The notes under the pieces: model-generated | The model's input: only the letters and a program-made list of their open reading frames with translations | Told to the model about the DNA's origin: nothing | Databases searched by the model: none | Part shown: positions 1 through 11,866 of the stretch, in pieces | Numbering within the stretch: the first letter of the stretch is position 1 | Layout: each line of letters starts with the position of its first letter | Made by a program: the position numbers and the translations under genes | DNA from: Clytia hemisphaerica | Taxonomy: Eukaryota; Cnidaria; Hydrozoa; Leptothecata; Clytiidae | NCBI GenBank assembly: GCA_902728285.1 | Contig: CACVBU010000237.1 | Coordinates: forward strand, 620,001 to 684,000 | Reading direction: 5' to 3' | DNA: 64,000 bases

Positions 1-35
1 AGCACGACATCTAGCCATTCGGGTTTTATAAATAT
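1..35. mobile_element. End of a hAT-like MITE (cut by window edge)
   Basis: The first bases match the right-hand terminal part of the MITE at 58941-59182 (CACGACATCTAGCC followed by a degenerate end). It is a fragment of the same family, cut by the window start. Confidence 0.4.
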
Positions 36-2133
36 GTGATTACGACATGTTGAAAATTTTGTCCATCTATAAACTCCCAAATTGCTTGTCGGAAAAATGT
101 CGCGAACGGATTATAAGTTTTTAACTGAAAAAAAGTAATATTTACAGTAGCTTTTTTTTTTAATTTTATGCTTAAATGTATATCTAGATAAAAACATATT
201 ACTAAAGTTTTATTAAAATTTTCACACTCAGTTGCTTCCTTAATTCTTGGAACATTGATCGAATCGATATGTTATACCAAGGTTATTACATGAATATTAT
301 ACTAGTCATTTTATTAACACGAATTGAAAAATTTCTTGTTAATAAAAACTCCCTTAATTAAAACCAGCCATGGTGTCCTTGAAAAAGCAATAAAATTTGT
401 GTTAATTTTTGGAGTGTTAATTTCAAGGCCGTTGAATACTTGCCTAGTAATATTCGTGTAATAAGGTATATCAGGGGAAGGTACATGGGAAGTATTTTTT
501 TTCATTACAGTGTATCTGAAAAAAAAATGGATTACAGCTAAGAATTTAAGAATCCTTTTGATTTTTACAAATTTTTGTCCTCTCCGATCTTTCGAAATAA
601 GATTTAAAAACTGTAACATATTAGCATTTCATACTTCAGTTGAGATTTTATTTCATCTTACTTATTCAACATTTAGACTAGAAAAAAATTACCAACAAAA
701 ATCACTATTGTCTCATCAGCGCTATTTCAAGAAAGGCTGTCACATCAAAGTTTGAAAGTAGAAGGGAATCAATTGGCACAATGTAAAGAAGTGTGTATGG
801 CGTGAAAACTGATCGAAACCAACGCAGTGAGTATTCAATGCCTTTTATTCTTTTAAATCCTTTCTATTGATCCAATCACTATTATCCTTTCGAATGGTGC
901 AATGGAACGGGGAGTCGCTACTTAAATCTCAGAAATACCTTAAGAGAAGAACTTTAGATTAATAGGCCATTCGCCAAAAGTAATTATCGCCAAATTTAAA
1001 TTTCTTTCACACTAGTCTCTTTTTCTCCTAAAAATGTTCAGCGAAAAAATGGGTCATTCGCCAAATTTAAAAATTTTATTAATTCGCCAAACTAAATTCT
1101 GCCAAATTGCACTTAAATTTCTTCCCGCTATGGTATTCTAAAGGTATTATGAGAATTGATTTTTCCAATGATATGAAAGAATTTTACGATGTCTGAGAGT
1201 TCTGGCCCTCCTGTGGATTTGAGTAATTTAATTCAATTTATGGGTACTTTAGTTCATAGGTTATGAAAATGAATTGGTTTTGAAATAATCATTATGCATA
1301 CTTTACACTTACATCAAAAAATATATTAACGAGTTCTACTTATTACAAAATATATCGTAAAATAAATACCTTTATTATAAATTGAACTAAATGAATATCA
1401 GCGGAGCAAGTCCAAGAAACTATTTGTGTTCATTGAATTTAACCTGGAAATTATTTAAGGTTATGTTTAACTAAGGCAAAAAGTCATAGGCTTAATTTAA
1501 AATGATGAATGGCTGGATGAAATGATGGATGCTGTTTACAATCTTATGCATTCTTTTGTAGGAAGACTTCTTTTTTCATAAAAACAAAACAAATTGTTGT
1601 CATTGCTACTTTTATGAAAGACCCATTTTTCAATCTGTTATAGAAAACCTGTCAAAATGGAGATTACAGATACTAATTCACAACTAAGTGAAGAACTTCT
1701 TGAACTATTAAAAATCATAACATTCAAATTTTTAGTTCAAAGAGAAGAGGTATTAGAATACATTGGAATTGGTAATGTCCTTACTTATGTAAGGCGCATA
1801 TATTAATAAAGGATTTCAGCATTCTTATTTTCAAGTATATGATAATTGAAAGTGTCCATGATGCTTGTATTATCAAACCACAAGATTGTTCATTGTATAC
1901 CCACTTATCGCAATACTATTGCATTAAGGTGTTTAACATACACTCATGAATGAATTGTCATATAAACACAGTAACATGTCATGAAAAACCACAAACAACT
2001 TTCTCTATTTTTTTTTCATTAAATAGAGATTCAACGTAATACTGTATGTCTTCATGTTTAGACTCTATTGTTCCCATTAATTTTCTATCTTTTCATTCTT
2101 ACCTACTCTAAAAAACATTGATATCAATTGTCC
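36..2133. other. AT-rich spacer, no gene recognised
   Basis: Only short ORFs without recognisable motifs are present. Around 965-1110 the phrase ATTCGCCAAA recurs in several imperfect copies, which suggests a decayed MITE. No RNA gene or splice-bounded exon was seen. Confidence 0.5.
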
Positions 2134-2141
2134 CTGTAGTG

Positions 2142-2147
2142 TTTATT
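2142..2147 (-). other. Poly(A) signal of the secreted-protein gene
   Basis: AATAAA on the minus strand, about 90 bases downstream of the stop codon at 2234-2236. It is the first canonical signal after the stop. Confidence 0.4.
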
Positions 2148-2233
2148 ACTATTTCACACTTTCTTATCAATTGGAGGGTGGTTCATATTATGACGCCTCT
2201 CGCGCCCCTTTATGATCATCAGCACTAAAGGGA

Positions 2234-3643
2234 TCAAATATTAATACAGTCCATTTCAGTTGAATTGACACAGACATTCTGGCAATTGCTTGGATCACCA
2301 TGTATGCATACTCTCCTACAATCTTTGACAGGCCGATCAACACAATGAACAGCTTTCTTGACCACATTCTCCAACTTATCGGTCAGTTCATCAGCTTGTG
2401 TATTCATTCCTAGATCTGTCCAAAACTTTTGAGCAAACTGTCTTTGCTTCTGAGCTTCTTCTGGACTCAACACCTCCCTTTGGTCTCTGGATATTTTCTT
2501 CTTCTTGGTAACAAAAGACAAAACATCGTTTAGCATCTTGTTTTCATTATCTTCAGAAACGGAATCAATATTCTTTTTGATTTGCTTCATCGAGTCGACA
2601 TAATTCTTAACGACATCCAGAATTTTATCATCAACACCATCAAGATCCTTCGTGGTTGAAGCATCTGAATTTAACGTATTTTTAAAGTCTCTTAAAATAT
2701 TTTTAGTAGAATCATCTGTGGTAACTGCCCTTTTATCTTGTTGTTTTGAGTCAATATTTTCAAGTTTATTGTCTTTAATAGCAGCATTGTTCAATTCTTT
2801 GGAATGTAAATCCCTTGGAATAAGATCAGTAGGATCTATGGCAATTTCGTTCGGATGATAGGATATGGTGTGGTTATCCTCGGTCAACTCTTGAATCAAA
2901 TTATTAATCTCTAAATCGATATTATTCATGAAAGTTTTCGGTTTCTCTGTTGTCGTAGTTTGTGGGGATTCATGATTTGATTGCCCTTCAGAGTCTTGTG
3001 ACTCTTGCTCGCGACCTGATAACGATTTCTTTTCTCTGATTTGTTTAACGAAAAACTCAAGTAGCTGGACTTCATTTTGAGTTAAAGCGTGGTCTTTTGA
3101 TAATTTGTCTTTGACGCGTTGCGCTAAAGCGGTTGATAATTTAATGATGAATTCGTCGAAAGATTGATTTTCTTTGGCGTCAGTCTCCTTTGAAGACGGC
3201 TTCTTTATAGCAAATGTTTTTGGAAGCTTTGGAGATTTACTTGTTTGAATAGCTGTATTTTCTTTGTTTTCCTCTACTGGGATAGTTTGTGGTAAGTCTG
3301 TTCCTTGATGTAACAAGCTCTCTAAGTCAACATCGTCAGAAAGAATTTCCTTCTTTGATTTTCGTTTCTCTTGTGGTTGATCACCAGATCCCTTCTGTAG
3401 GCGTGTCACAAAAAACCGTAATAATTTGACTTCAGTTTGCGATAAATCATGATGCTTATCCAACTTATCACGAACGCGTTCAGCTAAGGCAGATGTCAGT
3501 CTTGTGAGAAATGTGTCAACTCGGTTCGTCTCTTGCTCAATGTTATTATTGATGGTTGATTCCTGTCGGTTTTTGATACTGGCAGCATCAACCAAGAAAC
3601 AACATACCAGTACTGTATTAACCAGTAAATACCATCTTGCCAT
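2234..3643 (-). CDS. Secreted protein with duplicated helical domain and six-Cys C-terminus
   Basis: A single-exon gene of 469 codons plus stop. The open frame extends upstream to 3661, but that first codon is TTG. The ATG at 3643 directly precedes a good signal peptide (MARWYLLVNTVLVCCFLVDA, cleavage near residue 20), so I start there. A segment of about 43 residues occurs twice, near residues 42-84 and 162-204. The copies are about half identical and share the pattern ALAxRVxDKL...L.Q.EV.LL.FFV. They look like amphipathic helices. The region between and after them is Lys/Glu/Asp/Ser-rich and probably disordered. The last ~40 residues hold six cysteines spaced C-x7-C-x3-C-x7-C-x3-C-x7-C, which fits an extracellular disulfide-bonded tail. 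I do not recognise the family, so no function is assigned. A secreted structural or hormone-precursor-like role is possible but unsupported. Confidence 0.75.
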   Translation of the reverse strand: MARWYLLVNTVLVCCFLVDAASIKNRQESTINNNIEQETNRVDTFLTRLTSALAERVRDKLDKHHDLSQTEVKLLRFFVTRLQKGSGDQPQEKRKSKKEILSDDVDLESLLHQGTDLPQTIPVEENKENTAIQTSKSPKLPKTFAIKKPSSKETDAKENQSFDEFIIKLSTALAQRVKDKLSKDHALTQNEVQLLEFFVKQIREKKSLSGREQESQDSEGQSNHESPQTTTTEKPKTFMNNIDLEINNLIQELTEDNHTISYHPNEIAIDPTDLIPRDLHSKELNNAAIKDNKLENIDSKQQDKRAVTTDDSTKNILRDFKNTLNSDASTTKDLDGVDDKILDVVKNYVDSMKQIKKNIDSVSEDNENKMLNDVLSFVTKKKKISRDQREVLSPEEAQKQRQFAQKFWTDLGMNTQADELTDKLENVVKKAVHCVDRPVKDCRRVCIHGDPSNCQNVCVNSTEMDCINI

Positions 3644-4146
3644 GACTTCTCCGTCCCTCAAAAGTGTTGTCCTGTAGTCAAAATAACTTTTTTTGTATAC
3701 AAACAGTCAAGCAAAAGAAAATAATTTGTCAATGAATAAAATGCTCTTGTATCAACAAAAAGGAGTCAATGTTGATTTAATACTAGAACAGGCTGACTAT
3801 TTCTCCGTTTATTTAACCGAACTTTAAACATCATATCCCCCTTCTTTTCAATAATTCCAATTTGCATTGAGAAAAATACAGTTTTTTTGTTTACTCTTCA
3901 CAAAATAAAAGAATGCAACAGGACACAGTGGCCTGGTTTTCACATTAACATTCTGAAAATTCATCAATTAGATATGTAACATTCAAACAAGACAATGGAT
4001 GATGACAAGTTAGGACAATTCTTTCTTTTCCATTTTTTACACTTGGTTTAGCGGATTATGAATTCCAAAGTTAAGTGAAATGATATGTCATAACTCCCCC
4101 ATATGTATAAGGTGGGACCTAGGTTAAGCCCCTACACTTTAAAGTA

Positions 4147-4370
4147 CACATTTCTTTATAAGAACAAACTATATAAGAACATGAGGCTTCGATGGCCAAA
4201 ATGTTTAGAACAAGTTAAGAACATTTTAAGGCGTCAAGGACTCTAAAACAGCCAATTTCTTAGGAAAATAGGTAAAAATGGTCACAGAATGGTGAATGGC
4301 TTAAAACCCAAAAAGTTACGAACATCCGAATGCTTCCAAAATTTTGGGTGTTCTTATAAAAAAAATCGTG
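4147..4370. mobile_element. Tc1/mariner-like MITE (TATAAGAAC family)
   Basis: The ends carry the inverted motif CAC(G)TTTT..TATAAGAAC / GTTCTTATAAAA..CGTG. A TA precedes the left end; the right TA is mutated to TC. The body is the same as at 23015-23269. Confidence 0.65.
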
Positions 4371-5476
4371 TCTTCACATAATGATATCTCATCCTAATCC
4401 AAAATTCTTTAAAATGATATCTGATGGAAATTTTGATTTTGGTTTAATCTTCCTTTTTCGATTCGGTCATATTTGTTCCGACTTATTGTCTTTCAAAAAC
4501 GAGTTTCTAAATTTCTATTAATTTTCATCAGCACAAAACTTATTCAATTTTAATGTTGATTTGTAAAAGGCACATTTTGAGAAATAAAATTTTGTTGCAG
4601 TGTTCTAAATCATTGACGCGATGTTTTTATGAGAATTTCAAACCTTGACAGGTTGATTATTTGGTACATCCGCATAATACAGTCTGGTATTTTGAAAAGA
4701 TCACGAAAATGGAGGTTTCTTTGAAATTCCTTCAATTAAAGCCCCTAAAACCATCCAGAATGGCCCAAAGTCTTTCACATTAAGTCCAGTATAATTTGCA
4801 TTATCCAACCTCAATGACAAAAGCTTAGCCTTGAAACGTACTGGTATGGTTCATAGAATTTCGATGGCTAGATCTTGAGATGTTTGGGTTTACCCAGCAA
4901 AAATATTGTTAAATGTGCCGACTTGGAAAAAAACCTTGATATGTGAGAATTTCAGTCACATATTATCTTTTTTTTTCAAGGTTAGGGGTTTTTAAGCTAT
5001 TTCTACGAGACTACAATAGTACCGATACAATAAATATTAGACGATGTCTATTTAAGGAAAAAGTGTTTCAAGAATGCTGTTGATGCTCATTAATAGATTG
5101 AGATTGACAACCGCAAATGAGTTTTTGATTAATTGTTCGCAACTGTCAGCGGATAAGAGAAATCACAGACACCTTACAACCTCTTCGTTTCCTCTAAGGA
5201 GATTATATAAGCAGACTTAAGGGGATATTTTTGCAATTCAAAACCTGTCAAAGATTCTAAAATAAGAATTATTTCTAATACCCTCCACAGTCGATCGATA
5301 CCGAATCCGCCAAATCTTCTTCCTTTAATGTAATACGGGGTATACCTTAGATTATATTGCTCTTTAAATAAAAATTCATTTTGTTTTTAGACCCAATTGT
5401 TAGCTGTCCAACTCGTAAAAGAATTATGCAAAGTATCATTCTTCGTGAGTTAAACATGTGCTAATTTCATCCTGGC
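4371..5476. other. AT-rich spacer, nothing recognised
   Basis: There is no convincing ORF, RNA or repeat between the two MITEs. Confidence 0.5.
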
Positions 5477-5790
5477 GGTTTTCCCACAGATATCTGTAAA
5501 GCCCGAAGGGCTAGATAGGCAACTTTAAGCTTTCTCCAGCAAAAAAAAGTGAAGCAAAAATTTGACTTTTTAAATTTCGTGCCGATGGATAGGATCTAGC
5601 ATTTTAATTGTTTTCGTAGCGCGAGATCAAAAAAAGTAGGCGGCAAACGCTATTTCACATCTCTCAAACCGGTGAAATTGGATATTTTAGTCACGTGACT
5701 TTGGTAGGAAATCCTTCCAAACATAGGCTTCACTTTTCGATAAAAGCCGCAAATCTAGCCCTTTGGGCTTTACAGATCTGTGGGTTTTCC
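5477..5790. mobile_element. hAT-like MITE with perfect 8-bp target duplication
   Basis: The element runs 5485-5782 (298 bp), starting CACAGATATCTGTAAAGCCC and ending in the inverse. It is flanked by GGTTTTCC at 5477-5484 and 5783-5790, a perfect 8-bp duplication as made by hAT transposases. A second copy lies in the same arm order at 59199-59495. It has no coding capacity. Confidence 0.85.
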
Positions 5791-7066
5791 TACCTAAAAC
5801 AAGGTGTGGTCTAGTTTAGTAGATCGGCTAGCGACTAATATCATCAATTTAAAACTCAATTAGTGTCAGTTACACAAGCAATTTAATTATATTATATATT
5901 TATTTATGTGTCCATTCTTTATAGAAAACCACTTTGTTCTTCTTAATCTAAAACATTTTATTTTTGGAAAATCCTTAGACATGCCTCCAGGTTCCTATAT
6001 TTAGAAGCTAGTTGTATAATTTGATACTCTCCAAGGTGCCTTACGAACAAAAAGCCAATATTTCAGTTCAAAAGAATGGATGAGTAATGAAAAATAAAGA
6101 TCTTCAGATTTCACGTGTTTACTCATCACTATTAATTCACAAGCTTTTTCACATTGGATTGAAACGGTTGTGGAGCAAGATTGGTCAGAAAAAGGAAAAG
6201 AAAAACATTTTTTGCTTATATCAGCATAATATAACAATAGGCAGACACTGCCCTGATATGAAATATGTGTCTTTTTAAAGGTTTTCGTTGAATCTTTGGG
6301 GGAAGGGTTGAAATATGAAGGGAACTAACTAATGCAGCAATACGTTTAATAATTGAAAATTCCTTGCAAGTGTTAACATCTGCTCCTATACGTACTGTGT
6401 AGATAGATTTTATTTCCCTTCCCCAGAGAGTATCCATCCTGTGTTCTAATTTAGCCAAATGTAGCTAAAAGGCATATTGATAAGATACATAAGATCCAAA
6501 ATCTATTTCGTTATTTTTGTGATCTGGTACCTCACTCATCTTGGTGTAGATATAATTCAGTCTAGAGTTTTTAGCTCTTGAATTTTTTTGACTGCTAAAA
6601 TGATTTTTCGAAAAATATCATTGCACTACATGAAGAATAGAAACCAGGTTCCATATTCTGATTTGTTTTTCATTCTATTTTTGATTTACTTCTTCAGTAC
6701 CGAAAAGGAAATGGCTGCTTAAAGAAACATCATAACAATCGAACGTATGTCGTAAGGTAATTAAACTTCATTTCTTTTCAAGATTACCTTCCGTGCGCCC
6801 TCCCTTAATCCCTCTCTTTCTCTTTCAATACCATATTCTTCGTCTGTCTTGTTGATGACCTAATGAATGACGTAATGTTACGAGTAGAGAGAAACAATGA
6901 TTATTTTAATGGTTCCTTCTGAGCTATACGAATGTCAAAAAAGCTTTTACAATCCATCAATCTAGATTGCGTTTGGTTCCAATATTTATGACGTACTACC
7001 TAGGACAGAGACCCATACCAGACCAAACAAAATGGGGTTTGTAGACATTGTTTTTGGTTTCTAGAC
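5791..7066. other. Spacer without recognised genes
   Basis: The overlapping small ORFs at 6001-6458 on both strands have no motifs and are probably chance. Confidence 0.5.
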
Positions 7067-7068
7067 TA

Positions 7069-7409
7069 CTTTAACCGTAGAAATTTTAGCGAGACTAATT
7101 TTAGCGTATATTGGCTAGTCAGGAAAATCTTTTTTGATTTATTTTAGCGAATCACGATTTCAAAAAATTTCGCGTTGATAAATTTTAGCGAATACTCGTA
7201 TTACATTATTGACTGAATTCGTTTTCTAGCATATTTCTTTGCACTGAAACCCTTCCTATTGATAAAAATATATCAAAGCAATATAACCAGAAATTTCGCG
7301 CGGATAAATTTTAGCGATCTGTCTGTTTTAGCGAGATTTATTTTAGCGAAAATAGGGAAAACTCGTTAAAACGCTAAAATTAGTTTTGCTAAAATTTCTA
7401 AGATTAAAG
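7069..7409. mobile_element. MITE with ~40-bp TIRs and repeated TTTTAGCGA motif
   Basis: The ends are inverted copies of about 40 bp (ACTTTAACCGTAGAAATTTT... with a few mismatches). TA flanks both sides (7067-7068, 7410-7411), as for Tc1/mariner-type elements. TTTTAGCGA recurs about eight times inside. Confidence 0.65.
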
Positions 7410-9051
7410 TATGTATTAAATTTAAAATCAACGAGTAAGGAGGCTTTAGCTTTTAGAAATTTTCTCAAACAGGCAAAACACACCAATCTTTCGTTATTTT
7501 TTCTTCACTATTTATAATGTTAGTTTTACTGTTAGGTCACTTTTAAGGGTCACTTGTTTTATATTTCACTCTTCAAACTTACAAATAATGCCTGTTTTTT
7601 TACGGAGAGGAGCTCCCCCTGTACACCCCTGTGTCAGACTCGGTGGGATCCCAGCCCATCTCTTATTGGGACTTTATTTCCGCTGATGAGAAAAGTCCAA
7701 CCAGAACTGTAAGGCAGGGTGTCCCTGTCTGTCTCATTTTTGGAGACAGATTCATGATCGAGCTTTTTCGTGTAAAGCTTATGAATGTTTGAATTTAGTC
7801 GAGGACTCTTCAAACAGCGAAAAATGTTAGAAATTTCTATCTTTGTTAGCTTTTCATTGTTCAGACAGACTTAAACGATTTCGTCATCACTAAACATTAC
7901 GTAATTAGCAGATAAATGTACTAAAGATTTTGTGGTTGACAAACTAATGTTGTTAGATACAAAACAGATGCTCCAGGCGTGGCTACGGTCAAAAATTTTG
8001 TTAAAAGATTTAAGAAGATTTAAAGTCAACGACCGGTTAAGCCCTCAATATAAGTGGTCTTCCAAAAGAAAATGTTTTAGAATATTCGTCAGGCCTAGGG
8101 ATACCTTACCTTAATAAAGGCAGAAGTGAGAGGCTTTAGTCGAATTTCCTCATCTCGGAGACTTTCTTCTAAATAAGGCACGAGCCTCCAGCGTCAAGGT
8201 AGACCGCCCATAATTTCCTCAGTTTCATTCGACTATAAAATTAAGACTTTATCTCAAGATAGTTTTACCCTTTAAATTTCAATGCGGGTTTCTAAACTCA
8301 CGTGGAATCCTAAAATACAAAAAAATGTATTTGAGAATTGAGTAAAAGGAAACCAGGCGTTTTTCTGACATATGTAATTTGACATTTTGAATGAGTGGCC
8401 TTTATAGAATGACTTGTCCCATACACAGGTTAACATCTTAGTGTAAATAAATTACTCTGTCAATCGAAAAGAAGTTCGTATGAGGGTTGACTCGGGGGAG
8501 TAGACTAAACAAATTAATACTAATTTTTCTCCCTTTTATCCCCTTTTTAATCAAACCGTTCCTATGGTCTTGAGCCGTCTGTTTAAAAGTTAAAAACGCA
8601 GACCAACTGCTTTCATTCATGACGCGTTCTCATTCAGGAAAGAAAAGGGAAGACTTTAACCCTGGGCTGTCAGCATCCCTCTTATTATATTTTGTTATAA
8701 CAAAAATAATTTTAAGATCCGCGCAGCACCTACTAAGTGTCATTAAGATAGTATAATCATATATGAGATCGCTCGACTTATTTAGGTTCCGTACTAGCGA
8801 GCACCTCCACCAAAAACCGGGATTTTTCATCCCGTTTCTTAGTGAGTTCCACTTTGATGATTTTCGAAAAATAGAAGCCTTTCAAGTACTTTGACGCAAA
8901 TTCGATAATATCGCTACTGCGAAAGCTTCGAAAATTTAAAGTGACGTCAATTAAAAAAAATTTTGAGCCCGAAAACCTAGGCTCAAAATATTCGAAAAGT
9001 CGCAAAGTGGAATAGACGGTACTGCGTAGAGAAAAAGCCTATTATTAGCTC
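7410..9051. other. Spacer with decayed repeat remnants
   Basis: A GC-richer stretch at 7600-7735 contains the phrase ACACCCCTGTGTCAGAC, resembling the end of the MITE family seen at 53031-53206. Small ORFs elsewhere have no recognisable features. Confidence 0.4.
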
Positions 9052-10221
9052 AAGTCTGTCTCAAAATAATTTGCAGCTGGAGAAAATAATGGCTGTCACT
9101 TCTGATAGAATTCGAATCAAGTTGCGATTTTGTGTTCGTTAAAATGATATTCGTGAGTGGAATATTATCAAGTAAGAAATTTGAGAAAAAAAGGAAAATG
9201 AAAATGAAAAATGAAGAAGAAAAAAATCAACTTCTTGTAGAAATGTGGTATAATTACCATCTTCACAGGAGTGACTCTTCAATCTTAGATCATCATCACT
9301 GTGAAAAAATTTTTCATTTTTTTTCAAAATAAATATATCAATCAAAAGATATCAAACAAAGTTTATAACTGGTTGATCGACAAAAGGCTGTCTTTGTCGT
9401 TTTTTGAAGGGATTGTGCACTTTATGCAAAAAGCATGAAATTTTTCACAGACCTACTTTAGACCTAAATAAACGATTTCAGTCTGGGAGCCCAAAAAAAA
9501 CTTGCCTTTTTTCCCCTTTTTCAGCCGATTTTCTGCTGACATCAGCTAAAAAGTTTTGGTCTAGGGGTCATCTCTGAAAATATGGTCATATCATATATCG
9601 TTGGATCGGAAATTGTATGTAGATTCCAAAAAAGGATTATCTCATACCGTAAAAATCAAGCCAATAAAAGTTATTCATTCCCAAAGTGAGTGATGACGTC
9701 ATCAAATTTTTCTGCCTAGCAGTTAAGTCTGTAAATATGGTCATATCATATACCTTTGGATCGGAAATTTTATGTATGACGACGTCATCACTCACTTTAG
9801 GGATGAATATCTTTTATTGGCTTGATTTTTACGGTATGAGATAATCAAATTGCAAAAAGTGCACAATCATTTCACCATTGGCCCACACTATACTTTATAG
9901 AGTCAACCAGCAATAAACTTTGTTTGATATCTTTTGATTGAATGAATATTTTTGAAAAAATTTTTGACACAGTGATGATGATCTAAGATTGAAAAAATCA
10001 CTCCTGTGAAAATGGTAATTATACCACATTTCTACGAGAAATTTATTTTTTTCTTCATCATTTTTCATTTTCATTTTTCTTTCTTTTTCCAAATTTTTTA
10101 CTTGATAATATTCCAGTCACAAATATCTTTTTAACGAGCACAAAATCGCAACTTGATTCGAATTCTATCAAAAGTTACAGCCATTTTTGTCCCCAGCTGC
10201 AAATTATTTTGAGACAGACTT
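9052..10221. mobile_element. Foldback (long inverted repeat) element, 1.17 kb
   Basis: The left part (9052-9435) is repeated in inverse at about 9835-10221, starting AAGTCTGTCTCAAAATAATT. An inner pair of arms (9634-9702 and 9779-9849) continues the palindrome around a short loop. The left side has about 190 extra bases (about 9437-9625). A direct repeat of about 45 bp (AAATATGGTCATATCATAT...) occurs at 9576 and 9734. The small ORFs inside are by-products. The foldback at 57622-58302 shares the GAAGAAAAAAAT..., TCACTGTGAAAAAA and GATATCAAACAAAGTT blocks, so the two form a family. Confidence 0.75.
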
Positions 10222-10704
10222 TAGTTCTGTACCGGTCTTTACTCCGTCCAAATAAAAGTCAAGATGTATGTTTCATTTGAAAACAAAAAAAAAATTCTAA
10301 AATTTTAGTTTATACGGTTTGATAAAAAATAGATAGATTCTGGTTAAGGGCTTGGTCTTAAGAATCGGTCACCTAAATATCGGGTTCTTGACCAATCATT
10401 TAAACTTGAATATAAAAGACTATACCAGGCAAAAAATATCTTGAAATTCATATCTAAACTGCTACAATGGAAAAGGGACTCATGGGTTTTGCGAGAAAGA
10501 TGATATTGGTAGGGACTAGAATTGCATAATTTTCTCTAGTCGACTAATGATTATGTATACCCTTTTTTTACCTAAGCTCCCAATTATCAACAATTTCAGA
10601 TTGAAGTATCAAAAAGAAGAAAAATGGAAGAATCATAACAAAAAAATTTTTCTTAAAAAGGAAAAACTGACTAATAAAATGCTTTCAACTTCATCATCTT
10701 TAAT
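10222..10704. other. AT-rich spacer, nothing recognised
   Basis: No ORF or repeat that I can support. Confidence 0.45.
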
Positions 10705-10877
10705 AAATACACCATAACTCGAACCACATGGTGAACACAAATCTGTTCGAGTTAAGGGGACTTATTTCGAGTTAAGGTTTACAAAGCATTGTTAACTGAA
10801 GGGACCATAACACTTGTTCGAGTTAAGGAAACATTCGAGTTGTAAAGGTTTTAAGTTAAAGAAACTCCACTTTAAAG
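10705..10877. mobile_element. Pogo/Tigger-like MITE remnant
   Basis: Contains repeated TTCGAGTTAAGG phrases and ends in AAACTCCACTTTA, the terminus of the element at 21363-21540. The left end is degenerate. Confidence 0.5.
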
Positions 10878-11805
10878 CACGTAAGTATTAAAATCCTTTC
10901 TGCTCCCTTCCACATTCTCAGAATTATCAATTACCGAAATAATTCTTATCATCTACCCGCTCAGTCATCTTGACAATCACAACAATAGCAATACCCAAAA
11001 TAACTATGATTGGAATGATCCAACAGGCTTGTTGCCCCCTTACACGAGGTTTTTGAATGGAGTAATGACTATGTTGTAAAACAGTACTAGGGTTTTTCAA
11101 AAGCTTTTTGAAATGTTTCTTCTTTGTCTTTTTTGGTAAAAGTGATGTTTTGTTTTGGTGTTGAAGATCTCGTTCAATTCGAGTGATGATTCGATCTATC
11201 CAAAAAATAACCGTTTTGTGTTTTTCGTTAAGTTCACGAATGGATTGTGCAAAAGACCCTTTCGAAGAAAAATATCCACGCCTACATATTATAAGACAGG
11301 AGTCTCGAATAGAATATGTACCAAAATTTATCAATGTCAGCTCCCTGATGTATGCAACAAAGTCATTTTCATTTATTGGTGGCTCACCAAAATATGAATT
11401 GATTCTAACCAAGTTTTGAAAAGGTCTACTCATATGATATATGTATATTTGTGGCGTCATTTCGCACGTTATTCCGACGGAAGATTTCCAATAGGCCATG
11501 TAATGTACCAGTCGTATTATTTGAAAATAACTTTCGGCCAAACAGGAAAGAACAGCGTCATCGTCAGTTATATTGTTATTAATGGTAATTTGGACATCTC
11601 GACAATTTAAGAATTTTACACATTGGCGATTCGAGATTTCTGCATTACTGTGATTTTGGAATTTCGTATCTAGACTGGTATTATTGAATTTCTCTTTGAA
11701 ACTTTCAAACTTTTCCTTATCAATCAGCTGACACAAAATTTGCCCGGGAATAAAATAGTTTGACAAATATTCTTCATCTATGGCTTTCTTTAGGTTTTCA
11801 CAGAG

Positions 11806-11817
11806 CTTTTTATGAAA
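11806..11817. repeat. Target site duplication, left copy
   Basis: CTTTTTATGAAA, identical to 13799-13810. It marks the left border of the Penelope-like insertion. Confidence 0.85.
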
Positions 11818-11866
11818 AAACTGTAACTTATCCCTTACAAAACGTTACCTGAAAGAAAATAAACTG

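Noticed and set aside
3644..3661. Upstream start of the secreted protein
   Set aside because: The codon is TTG; the ATG at 3643 gives the better signal peptide.
9132..10092. Lys/Glu-rich ORFs in the foldback
   Set aside because: Mirror images in the two arms of a palindrome; no other support.
11155..11610. Plus-strand ORFs opposite the Mab-21 C-terminal part
   Set aside because: Antisense shadows of the minus-strand coding region, without own motifs.
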